DNA from: Nocardia harenae NBRC 108248
GTDB taxonomy: Bacteria; Actinomycetota; Actinomycetes; Mycobacteriales; Mycobacteriaceae
Assembly (NCBI RefSeq): GCF_001612885.1
Contig: NZ_BDBH01000009.1
Location: 124,001 to 188,000, forward strand
Length of the DNA: 64,000 nucleotides
Direction of reading: 5' to 3'
Shown one piece after another: positions 1 through 8,832 of this stretch. Each line of letters opens with the position of its first letter. Position 1 is the stretch's first letter. The notes beneath the pieces are model-generated. The model was not told where the DNA came from. It saw only the letters and a program-made list of their open reading frames with translations, and did no database searches. The translations under genes and the position numbers were made by a program.

Positions 1-129
1 GTCGCCCGGATCGGGATGGGCTGGCCGCTCACCGCGGTCGCGCTGGTGGTCACCGTGTGGGCGGTGCGCCGGGCCGGGCACGCGCCGGTCAAGTCCGCCG
101 CGGCCACCGGGCGGCACGCCGCCCGCTAG
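1..129 (+). CDS. C-terminal end of DUF3159-type membrane protein (partial)
   Basis: An open frame enters from the left edge and stops at 129, giving 42 residues. It has one hydrophobic stretch (GWPLTAVALVVTVWAV) followed by a basic, Ala-rich tail, as expected for the last membrane helix and cytoplasmic tail of an integral membrane protein. In M. tuberculosis the gene next to the TrkA pair is Rv2693c, a DUF3159 membrane protein, and the rest of this region follows that order. The identification therefore rests mainly on neighbourhood; the 42 residues alone would not identify the family. Confidence 0.5.
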   Translation, partial: VARIGMGWPLTAVALVVTVWAVRRAGHAPVKSAAATGRHAAR

Positions 130-253
130 GGGGTGCCCCGGCCACCGGGAGGTGGGGGTGTTCCCCACCCTGGGGTACCTGTTTCCGAGGTCCGTTCCGA
201 CGGACGATTTTCTCGTCACCGAATACGAAACGGCGAGAAAGGACCTCGGAGCA

Positions 254-904
254 ATGGCCACCGAGCACACCACCGCGATTCACTCCACCCGGACCTCTTC
301 GAGCCGTCCCGCCAAGGCCGCCACCGCGGTCAACTCCGAGAGCCGCCGGATCGCGGCCGAGCTGGACGCCCTGATCGGCCCCGCCGCCGCGGGCGACCAG
401 CGCGCCGTCGCCGACATCCTGCGCATCGTGCAGCCGCTGGTCCGCCGCTACTGCCTGGCCCGGCTCGGCAACAGCGCGCACCTGCAGGTGACCGCCGACG
501 ACGTGGTGCAGGAGATCCTGATCGCCACCGTGAACGCCATCCCGCGCTACCGCGACCAGGGCAAGTCCTTCCTCGCCTTCGTCTACGGCATCGCCGCCAA
601 CAAGGTCGCCGACGCCTTCCGCCGCGGCCAGCTGACCGCCTACCCGACCGCCGATATGCCGGACGCCGCCTGCACGGCCGCGGGCCCCGAGGAGTGGGCG
701 CTGGCCTCGGAGCGCAGGTCCGAGACCCGCGAGCTGATGAAGGTGCTCGCCCCCGCACACCGCCAGGTGCTGGTCATGCGGATCGTGCTCGGCTGGAGCG
801 CGGCGGAGACCGCCGAGGCGATCGGCACCAGCCCCGGCGTGGTCCGGGTCATGCAGCACCGCGCGCTGAACAAGCTGCGCAAGGAGCTGCAGACCGCCGC
901 CTGA
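254..904 (+). CDS. ECF RNA polymerase sigma factor, SigD/ShbA-like
   Basis: The 216-residue product is an alternative sigma factor that would direct RNA polymerase to specific promoters. Region 2 spans about residues 45-115 and contains DDVVQE and the helix IPRYRDQGKSFLAFVYGIA; region 4 (about 160-212) has the helix-turn-helix SAAETAEAIGTSPGVVRVMQ. Both closely resemble M. tuberculosis SigD and Streptomyces ShbA. I start at ATG 254 because a purine-rich stretch (GAAAGGACCTCGGAG) lies just upstream; the frame is open back to 152, but the extra residues do not look like a sigma factor. No anti-sigma gene is adjacent. It sits between the DUF3159 gene and the TrkA pair, where M. tuberculosis has no sigma gene, so it looks like a lineage-specific insertion. 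Confidence 0.85.
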   Translation: MATEHTTAIHSTRTSSSRPAKAATAVNSESRRIAAELDALIGPAAAGDQRAVADILRIVQPLVRRYCLARLGNSAHLQVTADDVVQEILIATVNAIPRYRDQGKSFLAFVYGIAANKVADAFRRGQLTAYPTADMPDAACTAAGPEEWALASERRSETRELMKVLAPAHRQVLVMRIVLGWSAAETAEAIGTSPGVVRVMQHRALNKLRKELQTAA

Positions 905-994
905 GCGAGTCGGGCCCGGAGCAGGGGGGCTCGCCGTCCGTACAGCCCTGAGCGGGCGGCGGGACGAGCGCTCGGGGGCCTCGCGCGACATCGC

Positions 995-1666
995 TCAGGG
1001 GCGGATGCCGTGGTCCGCGAGGGCCACCCGCAGATCTTCCTCGGCCTCCACGGAGGCCACGAACAGCAATTCGTCGTCGCCCTCGAAGGGGTCGTCGGCC
1101 TGCGGCACGATGACCCGGCCCCCGCGCAGGATCGTCACCAGCGCGGTGTCGCGGGGCAGCCGCAGCGAGCGCACCGGCTTGCCCGCCAGCGCGGTATCGC
1201 TCGGCAGCGTGATCTCCACCAGGTTCGCCTGCCCCTGCCGCAGCGTCATCAGCCGCACCAGGTCACCCACCGAGACCGCCTCCTCGACCAGCGAGGCCAG
1301 CAGCCGCGGGGTGGAGACGGCGACATCGACGCCCCAGGACGAATCGAAGAGCCACTCGTTGCGCGGGTCGTTCACCCGCGCCACCACCCGGCTCACCCCG
1401 AACTCGGTCTTGGCCAGCAGGCTGTGCACCAGGTTCACCTTGTCGTCGCCGGTCGCGGCGATGACCACCTCGTAGGTCTGCATCCCCGCCTCCTCCAGCA
1501 GGGAGAGCTCGCAGGCGTCGGCGTGTACCCAGATGGCGTCCGGGATAGCCTCGGGGTCGAGGTGCGAGAGCTCGCGCTCCAGCAGCATCACCCGGTGCCC
1601 GCCGCGCAGCAGTTCGCGCGCGATGGAGCGGCCGACGGCGCCGGCTCCGGCAATGGCGACCTTCAT
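995..1666 (-). CDS. ceoC: TrkA-family potassium uptake regulatory protein (CeoC-like)
   Basis: This is a 223-residue cytoplasmic NAD(H)-binding subunit that gates a Trk/Ktr-type potassium transporter. It begins with a Rossmann motif (VAIAGAGAVGRSIA), has an acidic residue after the second strand (LLERE), and ends with a TrkA_C (RCK_C) domain from about residue 140. The start is ATG 1666, two bases after the stop of the upstream paralogue, so the two are translationally coupled. Two complete TrkA proteins in tandem match ceoB-ceoC of mycobacteria. No membrane Trk channel gene is visible in the window. Confidence 0.9.
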   Translation of the reverse strand: MKVAIAGAGAVGRSIARELLRGGHRVMLLERELSHLDPEAIPDAIWVHADACELSLLEEAGMQTYEVVIAATGDDKVNLVHSLLAKTEFGVSRVVARVNDPRNEWLFDSSWGVDVAVSTPRLLASLVEEAVSVGDLVRLMTLRQGQANLVEITLPSDTALAGKPVRSLRLPRDTALVTILRGGRVIVPQADDPFEGDDELLFVASVEAEEDLRVALADHGIRP

Positions 1667-1668
1667 CC

Positions 1669-2337
1669 TCAGTCCTCGCTCGCGGGGGGCTTGGCGGCCA
1701 TGGCGACGGCCTCGCCGACGCTGCCGGAGGGCGCCGCCACGTAGACGACGTCGTCGGCCTGCACGATGGTCTTGGCGTCCGGCAGCAGCCCGCGGCCGAA
1801 GCGCAGCACGAACGCCACCCGCACGCCGACGGCGCGCTCCAGGTCGCGCACGGTGCGGCCGAACCACTCCTCGTGCAGCGCCAGCTGGGTGACGGCCACC
1901 GTCCCGGTGGGGTCGCGCCAGGTGGTGGTGCTGGTGTCGGCGATCAGGGTGCGCAGGAAGCGGTCGGTGGTCCACGGGACGGTGGCGATGGTCGGGATGC
2001 CGAGCCGCTCGTAGACGGCGGCCCGCTTGGCGTCGTAGATCCGGGCGACGACCCGCTCCACGCCGAACATCTCGCGCGCCACCCGCGCCGAGATGATGTT
2101 GGAGTTGTCGCCGGAGGAGACGGCGGCGAAGGCGTCGGCGCGCTCGATCCCGGCTCTGGTCAGCACATCCCGGTCGAAGCCGACGCCGACCACCTGCTCG
2201 CCGGGGAAGCCGGCGCCGAGGCGGAGGAACGAGCTGGGATCGCGGTCGATCACCGTCACCTCGTGCCCCACCCGGATCAGCGCGCGCGCCAGCGAGGAGC
2301 CGACCCGCCCGCACCCCATGATCACTACGTACACCAC
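1669..2337 (-). CDS. ceoB: TrkA-family potassium uptake regulatory protein (CeoB-like)
   Basis: A 222-residue TrkA protein, first gene of the pair. The N-terminal Rossmann motif is VVIMGCGRVGSSLA, followed by VIDRD, the acidic residue that binds the NAD ribose; the strongly conserved SSGDNSNIISARVAREMFG and RIYDAKRAAVYERLGI segments match mycobacterial CeoB. A TrkA_C domain follows from about residue 135. I chose the GTG at 2337 because AGGAACGAGG lies 3-10 bases upstream; GTG 2334 is equally possible. The gene is divergent from the APC permease, with about 200 bases between them. Confidence 0.9.
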   Translation of the reverse strand: MVYVVIMGCGRVGSSLARALIRVGHEVTVIDRDPSSFLRLGAGFPGEQVVGVGFDRDVLTRAGIERADAFAAVSSGDNSNIISARVAREMFGVERVVARIYDAKRAAVYERLGIPTIATVPWTTDRFLRTLIADTSTTTWRDPTGTVAVTQLALHEEWFGRTVRDLERAVGVRVAFVLRFGRGLLPDAKTIVQADDVVYVAAPSGSVGEAVAMAAKPPASED

Positions 2338-2537
2338 ACCCTCGTTCCTGAACCGTGGCGTCCGGCCCGCGGCCGATCCGGCATCCGAACCGTACCGCCC
2401 GCACTGTCCTCCCGGCACGTTTCCCCGCGCGGCCCCCCGGCAAACACCGGCGTGGCGCGCGCCGCCGGTCCTTTCCAGCCGCATCACCACCATCTGGAAA
2501 CGCCCCGGTCGGGCGGGCGGTAGACCGGGCGGCACTC

Positions 2538-2543
2538 TATGCT
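2538..2543 (+). promoter_or_regulatory. -10 box of a leaderless promoter for the APC permease
   Basis: TATGCT ends seven bases before the GTG at 2551. This TANNNT-to-start spacing recurs before many genes in the left half of the window and fits transcription beginning at or next to the start codon. It argues for GTG 2551 rather than the ATG at 2539, which lies inside the box itself. Confidence 0.5.
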
Positions 2544-2550
2544 CCCTCCG

Positions 2551-4539
2551 GTGTCCAAGTTGACGACGGCCGCCAAGCGCGTGCTGCTGGGCAGGCCGTT
2601 CCGCAGTGATTCGCTCGGTCACACCCTGCTCCCCAAGCGGATCGCGCTGCCGGTATTCGCCTCCGACGCCATGTCATCGGTGGCCTACGCGCCGGAGGAG
2701 ATCTTCCTCGTCCTCTCCGCCGCCGGGATCTCCGCCTACCTGTACGCGCCGTGGGTCGGGCTCGCCGTCGCCGGGGTGATGACGGTCGTGGTCGCCAGCT
2801 ACCGGCAGAACGTGCACGCCTACCCCTCCGGCGGCGGCGACTACGAGGTGGCCACCACCAATCTCGGCCCGAACGCCGGGCTCACCGTCGGCAGCGCGCT
2901 GCTGGTGGACTACGTGCTCACCGTCGCGGTCTCGATCTCGTCGGCCGCCTCCAATATCGGCTCCGCCATCCCGTTCGTGGCCACGCACAAGGTGCTCTTC
3001 GCGGTGGTGGCCATCGCGCTGCTCACCGCGGTGAACCTGCGCGGGGTCCGGGAGTCGGGGACCGCCTTCGCGGTGCCGACCTACGCCTTCATCGTCGGCA
3101 TGTTCGTCATGCTCGGCTGGGGGATGTTCCAGGTCTACGTGCTCGGCGACGACCTGCGCGCCGAATCGGCCGGGTTCGGGCTGGACGCCGAGGAGGAGCA
3201 CCTCTACGGCATCGCCTTCGCCTTCCTGATCGCGCGCGCCTTCTCCTCCGGCTGCGCCGCGCTCACCGGCGTCGAGGCGATCAGCAACGGCGTCCCCGCC
3301 TTCCGGAAGCCCAAGTCGCGCAATGCCGCGACCACGCTGCTGCTGCTCGGCAGCATCGCGGTGGTGCTGCTCATGGGCATCATCCTGCTGGCCGAGCGGA
3401 TCGGGGTGGTCTACGCGCACGACCCCGGGCACCTGATCGGCGCCCCGGCCGACTACCACCAGAAGACGCTGATCGCCCAGCTCGCCGAGACGGTCTTCGC
3501 CGGGTTCCCGGTCGGCTTCTTCTTCATCACCATCGTCACCGCGCTGATCCTGGTGCTCGCCGCGAACACCGCCTTCAACGGCTTCCCGGTGCTCGGCTCG
3601 ATCCTGGCCCAGGATCGCTACCTGCCCCGGCAGCTGCACACCCGCGGCGACCGGCTGGCCTTCAGCAACGGCATCCTCTTCCTCTCCGGCGCCGCCATCG
3701 CCTTCGTGGTGCTCTTCGGGGCCGAGGTCACCAAGCTCATCCAGCTCTACATCGTCGGTGTCTTCGTCTCGTTCGTGCTCAGCCAGACCGGCATGTTGCG
3801 GCACTGGACCCGGCTGCTGCGCACCGAGACCGACCCCGAGCACCGCAGGCGGATGAAGCGCTCCCGGGTGATCAACGCCATCGGCCTCTCCGCCACCGGC
3901 GCGGTGCTGGTGATCGTGCTGATCACCAAGTTCTTCGCGGGCGCCTACATCGCCATCGGCCTGATGATCGCCATCTTCGTGGTGATGAAGCTGATCAGGA
4001 AGCACTACGACTCGGTCGCCCGCGAGCTGGCCGAGACCGAGTGGGACGGGGTGCTGCCCAGCCGCGCGCACGCCATCGTGCTGGTCTCCACGCTGCACCT
4101 GCCCACCCGCCGCGCGCTGGCCTTCGCCCGCGCCACCCGCCCCGACACGCTGGAAGCGGTGACCGTGAACGTGGACGACGCCGACACCCGCAAGCTGGTG
4201 CGCGAGTGGGAGCGCAGCGACATGGCGGTGCCGCTCAAGGTGGTCGAGTCGCCGTACCGGGAGATCACCAAGCCGGTGCTGGACTACGTGAAGCGGGTGC
4301 GCAAGGACGCCCCGCGCGACGTCGTGACGGTCTTCATCCCGGAGTACGTGGTCGGCCACTGGTGGGAGCAGGTGCTGCACAACCAGTCCGCGCTGCGGCT
4401 CAAGGGCAGGCTGCTCTTCGAGCCCGGCGTCATGGTGACCAGCGTGCCGTGGCAGCTCAGCTCCTCGGCCAAGGCCAGGAAGCAGGGCGTGGTGAACGCG
4501 CCGGGCGCGGTGCGGCGCGGCTACGAGGACCGCCCGTGA
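2551..4539 (+). CDS. APC-superfamily amino acid permease
   Basis: A 662-residue transporter, orthologous in position to M. tuberculosis Rv2690c. About twelve hydrophobic segments cover residues 25-485, with the APC signature ALPVFASDAMSSVAYAPEE at the start of the first helix and GVEAISNGVPAF near helix 6. The last 170 residues are soluble and probably cytoplasmic. I place the start at GTG 2551 (product begins MSKLTTAAKR), since this follows a leaderless-type -10 box and matches my memory of the mycobacterial N-terminus. The stop overlaps the next gene by GTGA. The substrate cannot be read from the sequence. Confidence 0.88.
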   Translation: MSKLTTAAKRVLLGRPFRSDSLGHTLLPKRIALPVFASDAMSSVAYAPEEIFLVLSAAGISAYLYAPWVGLAVAGVMTVVVASYRQNVHAYPSGGGDYEVATTNLGPNAGLTVGSALLVDYVLTVAVSISSAASNIGSAIPFVATHKVLFAVVAIALLTAVNLRGVRESGTAFAVPTYAFIVGMFVMLGWGMFQVYVLGDDLRAESAGFGLDAEEEHLYGIAFAFLIARAFSSGCAALTGVEAISNGVPAFRKPKSRNAATTLLLLGSIAVVLLMGIILLAERIGVVYAHDPGHLIGAPADYHQKTLIAQLAETVFAGFPVGFFFITIVTALILVLAANTAFNGFPVLGSILAQDRYLPRQLHTRGDRLAFSNGILFLSGAAIAFVVLFGAEVTKLIQLYIVGVFVSFVLSQTGMLRHWTRLLRTETDPEHRRRMKRSRVINAIGLSATGAVLVIVLITKFFAGAYIAIGLMIAIFVVMKLIRKHYDSVARELAETEWDGVLPSRAHAIVLVSTLHLPTRRALAFARATRPDTLEAVTVNVDDADTRKLVREWERSDMAVPLKVVESPYREITKPVLDYVKRVRKDAPRDVVTVFIPEYVVGHWWEQVLHNQSALRLKGRLLFEPGVMVTSVPWQLSSSAKARKQGVVNAPGAVRRGYEDRP

Positions 4540-5810
4540 GCGTCGGGGACGAATTCGAGGTGCGGCTCGGGGCGCCGGGGCACGGCGGGTTCTGCGTCGG
4601 CAGGCACGAGGGCCGGGTGGTCTTCGTCCGGCACGGGCTGCCGGGGGAGCTGGTGCTGGCCAGGGTGACCGAGGATCGCGGCGGCTCCTTCGCCAGGGCC
4701 GACGCGGTCGAGATCGTGGAGGCCGCCGCGGGGCGGGTGCCCGCCACCTGTCCGGTCTCCGGGCCCGGTGGCGCGGGGTGCTGCGATTACACGCACGCCA
4801 CGCTCGCGGTGCAGCGGCAGCTCAAGGCGAGCGTGGTCGCCGAGCAGTTGCGGCGGATCGCGCTGATCGAGCGGGAGATCACCGTGGAGCCGCTCGGGCC
4901 GCCGGACGAGACCGGGGGGTGGCGGACCAGGGTCCGGCTGGTGGTCGACGACTCCGGGCGGGCCGGGGTGCACGGGTACCGGAGTTCGGCGATCGTGCCC
5001 GATCTGCGCTGCCCGCAGCCGGTCGCGGGGGCCGTCGAGTGGCTGGAGCAGGAGCGCTTCACCCCCGGTGCCGATCTGGTGGTCGCCGTGGACTCCACCG
5101 GGAGCAGGCACGTGGTCGAGCTCGCGCCGCCCGCGCCCGTGGTGCGGGCGCCCGCGCGCAGGCGGCGGGTGGAGCAGTCGCGGCGCAATGCGGCGGCCCG
5201 GCGGACCGCCGCGCAGGCGCCGCGCGCCACCCGATTGCTGCACGGTGACGGGACTGCCGTGCAGGTGGTGGGGGAGCGGCGCTGGGAGCTGCCCGCGACC
5301 GCCTTCTGGCAGGCGCACCGCAATGCCCCGGGTTTCTACTCCGACCGGGTCGCCGAGTGGTCCGGGTTGGAGCGGGGGCAGCGGGCGTGGGATCTTTACA
5401 GCGGGGCGGGGGTCTTCGCGGCCCGGCTGGCCGAGCGGGTGGGGTCCGGCGGGGCGGTGCACGCGGTCGAGTCCGCCTCCGGTGCCGTCGCCGCAGGTCA
5501 GGCTGCGCTGGCCGACCTGCCCTGGGTCGACCTGGAGGTGCTTCGGGTCGAGCAGTGGTTCGCCGCCCGGCCGCCGCGCCCCGATGTCGTGGTGCTCGAT
5601 CCGCCGCGGGCGGGCGCGGGCCGCGACGTGATCGCGCCGCTCACCGCCGCGGGGCCCGCCCGGATCGTGCACATCGGCTGCGACCCCGCCGCCTTCGCCC
5701 GCGATCTCGGGCTGTACCGCGAGGGCGGGTACGAACTGACCGAGCTGCGCGCGGTCGACGCCTTCCCCGGCACGCACCACGTCGAGTGCCTGGCGCTGCT
5801 GGAGCGCTGA
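4536..5810 (+). CDS. TRAM-domain class I SAM-dependent RNA methyltransferase (RumA/TrmA type)
   Basis: A 424-residue enzyme expected to make 5-methyluridine in rRNA or tRNA; position corresponds to Rv2689c. An N-terminal TRAM RNA-binding domain (about 1-60) is followed by a cysteine cluster (CPVSGPGGAGCCDYTH, about 70-87), which recalls but does not fully match the iron-sulphur motif of RumA. The SAM site is DLYSGAGVFAARL, the substrate-base motif is VLDPPRAGAG, and the catalytic region reads IGCDPAAFARDL where most relatives have SCNP; the terminal Glu base is in HHVECLALLE. It starts at a GTG overlapping the permease stop, so the two are co-translated. Confidence 0.88.
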   Translation: MSVGDEFEVRLGAPGHGGFCVGRHEGRVVFVRHGLPGELVLARVTEDRGGSFARADAVEIVEAAAGRVPATCPVSGPGGAGCCDYTHATLAVQRQLKASVVAEQLRRIALIEREITVEPLGPPDETGGWRTRVRLVVDDSGRAGVHGYRSSAIVPDLRCPQPVAGAVEWLEQERFTPGADLVVAVDSTGSRHVVELAPPAPVVRAPARRRRVEQSRRNAAARRTAAQAPRATRLLHGDGTAVQVVGERRWELPATAFWQAHRNAPGFYSDRVAEWSGLERGQRAWDLYSGAGVFAARLAERVGSGGAVHAVESASGAVAAGQAALADLPWVDLEVLRVEQWFAARPPRPDVVVLDPPRAGAGRDVIAPLTAAGPARIVHIGCDPAAFARDLGLYREGGYELTELRAVDAFPGTHHVECLALLER

Positions 5811-5856
5811 ACGAGTCCGCGGGCGCGGTGCCCCGAGCCGGGGCGCGGTCTGCACC

Positions 5857-5900
5857 GGGCAGCCTCCGCGAGATCCGCCCGCGGCGGATCCCCGGCTGCC
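5857..5900. terminator. Bidirectional terminator-like hairpin between convergent genes
   Basis: Two nested inverted repeats share one axis: GGCAGCC (5858-5864) pairs with GGCTGCC (5894-5900), and inside it GATCCGCC (5872-5879) pairs with GGCGGATC (5883-5890) around a three-base loop. It lies between the convergent methyltransferase and SIMPL genes. There is no T-run, as is common for GC-rich actinobacteria. Confidence 0.55.
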
Positions 5901-5905
5901 TGCCC

Positions 5906-5961
5906 GTGCGGCGCGGCCCGCCCTGTGCGGCGCGGCCCGCCCGTGCGGCGCGCGGCGCGCC
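5906..5961. repeat. Short tandem repeat, about 18 bp x 3
   Basis: The unit GTGCGGCGCGGCCCGCCC occurs at 5906-5923 and 5925-5942, and a third diverged copy runs to 5961. It ends on the stop codon of the SIMPL gene. It may vary in copy number between strains; no function is evident. Confidence 0.6.
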
Positions 5962-6653
5962 TAGTCGTCGCGCTCGGGCGCCACGAGCTCCCAGGTCACC
6001 TGGAGGTGCGCACTGATCTCGCTCTCGCCCAGCTCCACCGGCACCGAACCGGACTCCGCCCCGCCGACCGCCGCCGAGACCATCCGCAGCTGCGGCACCG
6101 GCGCGCCCCCGCCCGAGCCCTCCGCGATGTCCCGCACGGGACCCAGTGCGCGCCCGGCCTTCTCGGCGTACCGCCGCGCCTTGGCCAGCGCGTTCTCCCA
6201 GGCCGCGTCGCGGGCGGTGACCAGCGCCGCCTCCGGGTCCGAGAGCCCGAAGGTGAGCCCGCCCAGCCGGACGTCGTCGCCACCCGCCTCGACCGCGGCC
6301 GCGATGATCGCCGCCGGGCCGGGCTCGGCGTCGTCGCCGAGTTCGCGCAGCGACACCGCCAGCGCCGCGTCCGCCAGGTAGCCGACGATCTGCGAGCCGC
6401 GCTCCTGCTGCCAGGTGGTCTCGGTGCGCACCGAGAGCCTGCTGGTGCCGATGTCGGCGGCGCGCACCCCGTGCGCCCGCAGCGCGGCGGTGACCGCCGC
6501 GATCCGCTCGCCCGCCCTGCCGTAGGCCACCGTCACGGTGTCGGCGCGGGTCTCCACCGCGATCTCCACCCGCATGACATCGGGAACGCTGCGCGCGGTG
6601 CCGTGCCCGGTCACCGTGATCGTCCCCGCGCCGCCGTGCTTCTTCCCGCTCAC
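5961..6653 (-). CDS. SIMPL (DUF541) domain protein
   Basis: The 230-residue product is a single SIMPL/DUF541 domain: it opens with ITVTGHGTARSVPDVMRVEI, typical of the family's first strand, and contains ENALAKARRYAEKAG, the conserved helix. Family members are usually periplasmic or membrane-linked; this one has no signal peptide from the chosen GTG at 6653, which is preceded by AGGGGAGCGG. The reading frame continues to 6743, but the extra 30 residues are basic and not hydrophobic enough for a signal peptide. It is divergent from dxs with a 195-base gap. The biochemical role of the family is unknown. Confidence 0.8.
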   Translation of the reverse strand: MSGKKHGGAGTITVTGHGTARSVPDVMRVEIAVETRADTVTVAYGRAGERIAAVTAALRAHGVRAADIGTSRLSVRTETTWQQERGSQIVGYLADAALAVSLRELGDDAEPGPAAIIAAAVEAGGDDVRLGGLTFGLSDPEAALVTARDAAWENALAKARRYAEKAGRALGPVRDIAEGSGGGAPVPQLRMVSAAVGGAESGSVPVELGESEISAHLQVTWELVAPERDD

Positions 6654-6847
6654 TGCCGCTCCCCTCGCCGTGGTCGCCGTCGCTGTGATTCTCACGGCAC
6701 GGCGGCGGGGGCCGGTGAGCGGGTACCGTGAACCGAAACGCACCGCGCGGCGCCCAGCCCCGTTCGCGCCCCGCGGTCGCCCGGTTCGCCCCGTACGGCG
6801 GCGTCCGTAGACTGTTCCGAATGGTTGTCCGGAGGGAGCGAAGTCAG

Positions 6848-8746
6848 GTGGGAGTGCTTTCCCAGGTCGAGAGCCCCGATGACCTGCGCGGGCTGACGGT
6901 GCCGCAGCTGCGTGAGCTGGCGGCCGAGATCCGCGAGTTCCTGGTCGCGAAGGTGGCGGCGACCGGGGGCCACCTCGGGCCGAACCTCGGCGTCGTCGAG
7001 CTCACCATCGCGCTGCACCGGATCTTCGATTCGCCGTCCGACCCGCTGATCTTCGACACCGGGCACCAGGCCTACGTGCACAAGATCCTGACCGGCCGCA
7101 AGGCGGGCTTCGAGACGCTGCGCAAGCAGGGCGGGCTCTCCGGGTACCCGAGCCGCGCCGAGAGCCCGCACGACTGGGTGGAGTCCTCGCACGCCTCCGC
7201 CGCGCTCTCCTACGCCGACGGCCTGGCCAAGGCGTTCGCGCTGAGCGGCCAGGAGCGGCACGTGGTCGCGGTGGTCGGCGACGGCGCGCTCACCGGCGGC
7301 ATGTGCTGGGAGGCGCTGAACAATATCGCAGGCGCGCAGGACCGGCCGGTGGTGATCGTGGTGAACGACAACGGCCGCTCCTACGCCCCGACCATCGGCG
7401 GCCTGGCCGAGCGGCTCACCGCGCTGCGCACCCAGCCCGCCTACGAGCACGCGCTGGACGCGGGTAAGCGGCTCATCAAGAGCATTCCGCGGGTGGGGGA
7501 TTCGGCCTACTCGATGGTGCACGCGGTGAAGGCGGGCATCAAGGACGCGGTGAGCCCGCAGGAGCTCTTCGGCGACCTCGGCCTCAAGTACGTCGGCCCG
7601 GTGGACGGGCACGACGTGGTGGCGATGGAGGCGGCGCTGCGGCGGGCCAAGGACTTCGGCGGTCCGGTGGTGGTGCACGCGGTCACCCAGAAGGGCCGCG
7701 GGTACGCCCCGGCGGAGAACCACCTCGCCGACCAGATGCACGCCTGCGACCCGATCGACCCGCTCACCGGCGAGGCGCTCGGCGGCCCGAAGGCACGCGG
7801 GTGGACCTCGGTCTTCTCCGAGGAGCTGATCGCGCACGCCGAGCGGCGGAGCGACGTGGTCGCGATCACCGCGGCCATGCCGGGGCCGACCGGGCTCGCC
7901 GCCTTCGGCGAGCGCTTCCCGGATCGCATGTTCGACGTCGGGATCGCCGAGCAGCACGCCATGGCCTCGGCGGCCGGGCTGGCGCTCGGCGGCATGCACC
8001 CGGTGGTGGCGATCTACTCGACCTTCCTGAACCGGGCCTTCGACCAGCTGCTCATGGATGTCGCGCTGCTGAAGCAGCCGGTGACGCTGGTGCTGGACCG
8101 GGCCGGGATCACCGGCACCGACGGCGCCAGCCACAACGGCATGTGGGATCTCTCCGTGCTCGGCATCATCCCCGGCATCCGGGTGGCGGCGCCGCGCGAC
8201 GCAGCGACGCTGCGCGAGGAGCTCGCCGAGGCGCTCGCCGTCGCCGACGGGCCGACCGCGCTGCGCTTCCCCAAGGGCAGCGTGGGTGCCGATATCCCGG
8301 CCGTGGAGCGGGTGGAGGGGCTGGATGTGCTCCGGCTCGCCGACCCGGAGGCCGGGTCCGCCCGCACCGCGCGCGGTGACGTGCTGCTGCTCGCCGTCGG
8401 CGCCTTCGCGGGCACCGCGCTCGAGGCCGCCGAGATCCTGCACGCCGAGGGGTGGTCGGTCACCGTCGTCGACCCGCGCTGGGTGCTCCCGGTCTCCGAC
8501 ACCATCGTGAAGCTGGCGGAGAACTACCGCTTGGTCGTCACGCTGGAGGACGGTGGCCTGCACGGCGGAATCGGCTCCAGCGTCTCCGCCCGGCTCCGCA
8601 CCGCCGCCCTCGACGTCCCCACCCGCGATATCGGCGTTCCCCAGGAGTTCCTCGATCACGCCTCTCGCGGCCAAGTGCACGCCGAGCTCGGCCTCACCGC
8701 CCCCGATATCGCGCGCCGCATCACCGGCTGGCTCTCCGCCACCTGA
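6848..8746 (+). CDS. dxs: 1-deoxy-D-xylulose-5-phosphate synthase
   Basis: A 632-residue thiamine-diphosphate enzyme that condenses pyruvate and glyceraldehyde 3-phosphate, the first step of the non-mevalonate isoprenoid pathway. The TPP motif GDGALTGG...NDNGRS is at about residues 150-180; the transketolase pyrimidine-binding domain follows from about 315 with DVGIAEQHAMASAAGLA, and the C-terminal domain has DPRWVLPVSD. Length and residues match M. tuberculosis Dxs throughout. I use GTG 6848 with GGAGGGAG at 6831-6838 as the ribosome site; GTG 6854 or ATG 6821 are alternatives. It supplies precursors for menaquinone and decaprenyl phosphate. Confidence 0.97.
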   Translation: MGVLSQVESPDDLRGLTVPQLRELAAEIREFLVAKVAATGGHLGPNLGVVELTIALHRIFDSPSDPLIFDTGHQAYVHKILTGRKAGFETLRKQGGLSGYPSRAESPHDWVESSHASAALSYADGLAKAFALSGQERHVVAVVGDGALTGGMCWEALNNIAGAQDRPVVIVVNDNGRSYAPTIGGLAERLTALRTQPAYEHALDAGKRLIKSIPRVGDSAYSMVHAVKAGIKDAVSPQELFGDLGLKYVGPVDGHDVVAMEAALRRAKDFGGPVVVHAVTQKGRGYAPAENHLADQMHACDPIDPLTGEALGGPKARGWTSVFSEELIAHAERRSDVVAITAAMPGPTGLAAFGERFPDRMFDVGIAEQHAMASAAGLALGGMHPVVAIYSTFLNRAFDQLLMDVALLKQPVTLVLDRAGITGTDGASHNGMWDLSVLGIIPGIRVAAPRDAATLREELAEALAVADGPTALRFPKGSVGADIPAVERVEGLDVLRLADPEAGSARTARGDVLLLAVGAFAGTALEAAEILHAEGWSVTVVDPRWVLPVSDTIVKLAENYRLVVTLEDGGLHGGIGSSVSARLRTAALDVPTRDIGVPQEFLDHASRGQVHAELGLTAPDIARRITGWLSAT

Positions 8747-8832
8747 CTCGGTCAGGGGTCGCCGCGAGCAGCCGGGCGCCCACTGCTGCGTACATTGGTC
8801 GAGCCGCCGCGTGCGGCGATGCGATAGAGGCG

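Noticed and set aside
2674..4380. 568-codon open frame opposite the APC permease
   Set aside because: Antisense of a transporter gives a His/Asp/Gly-rich nonsense protein; no start signal.
8803..8818. GC inverted repeat between dxs and the RNase D-like gene
   Set aside because: The stem closes on a loop of only two to four bases and has no T-run; too weak to call a terminator.
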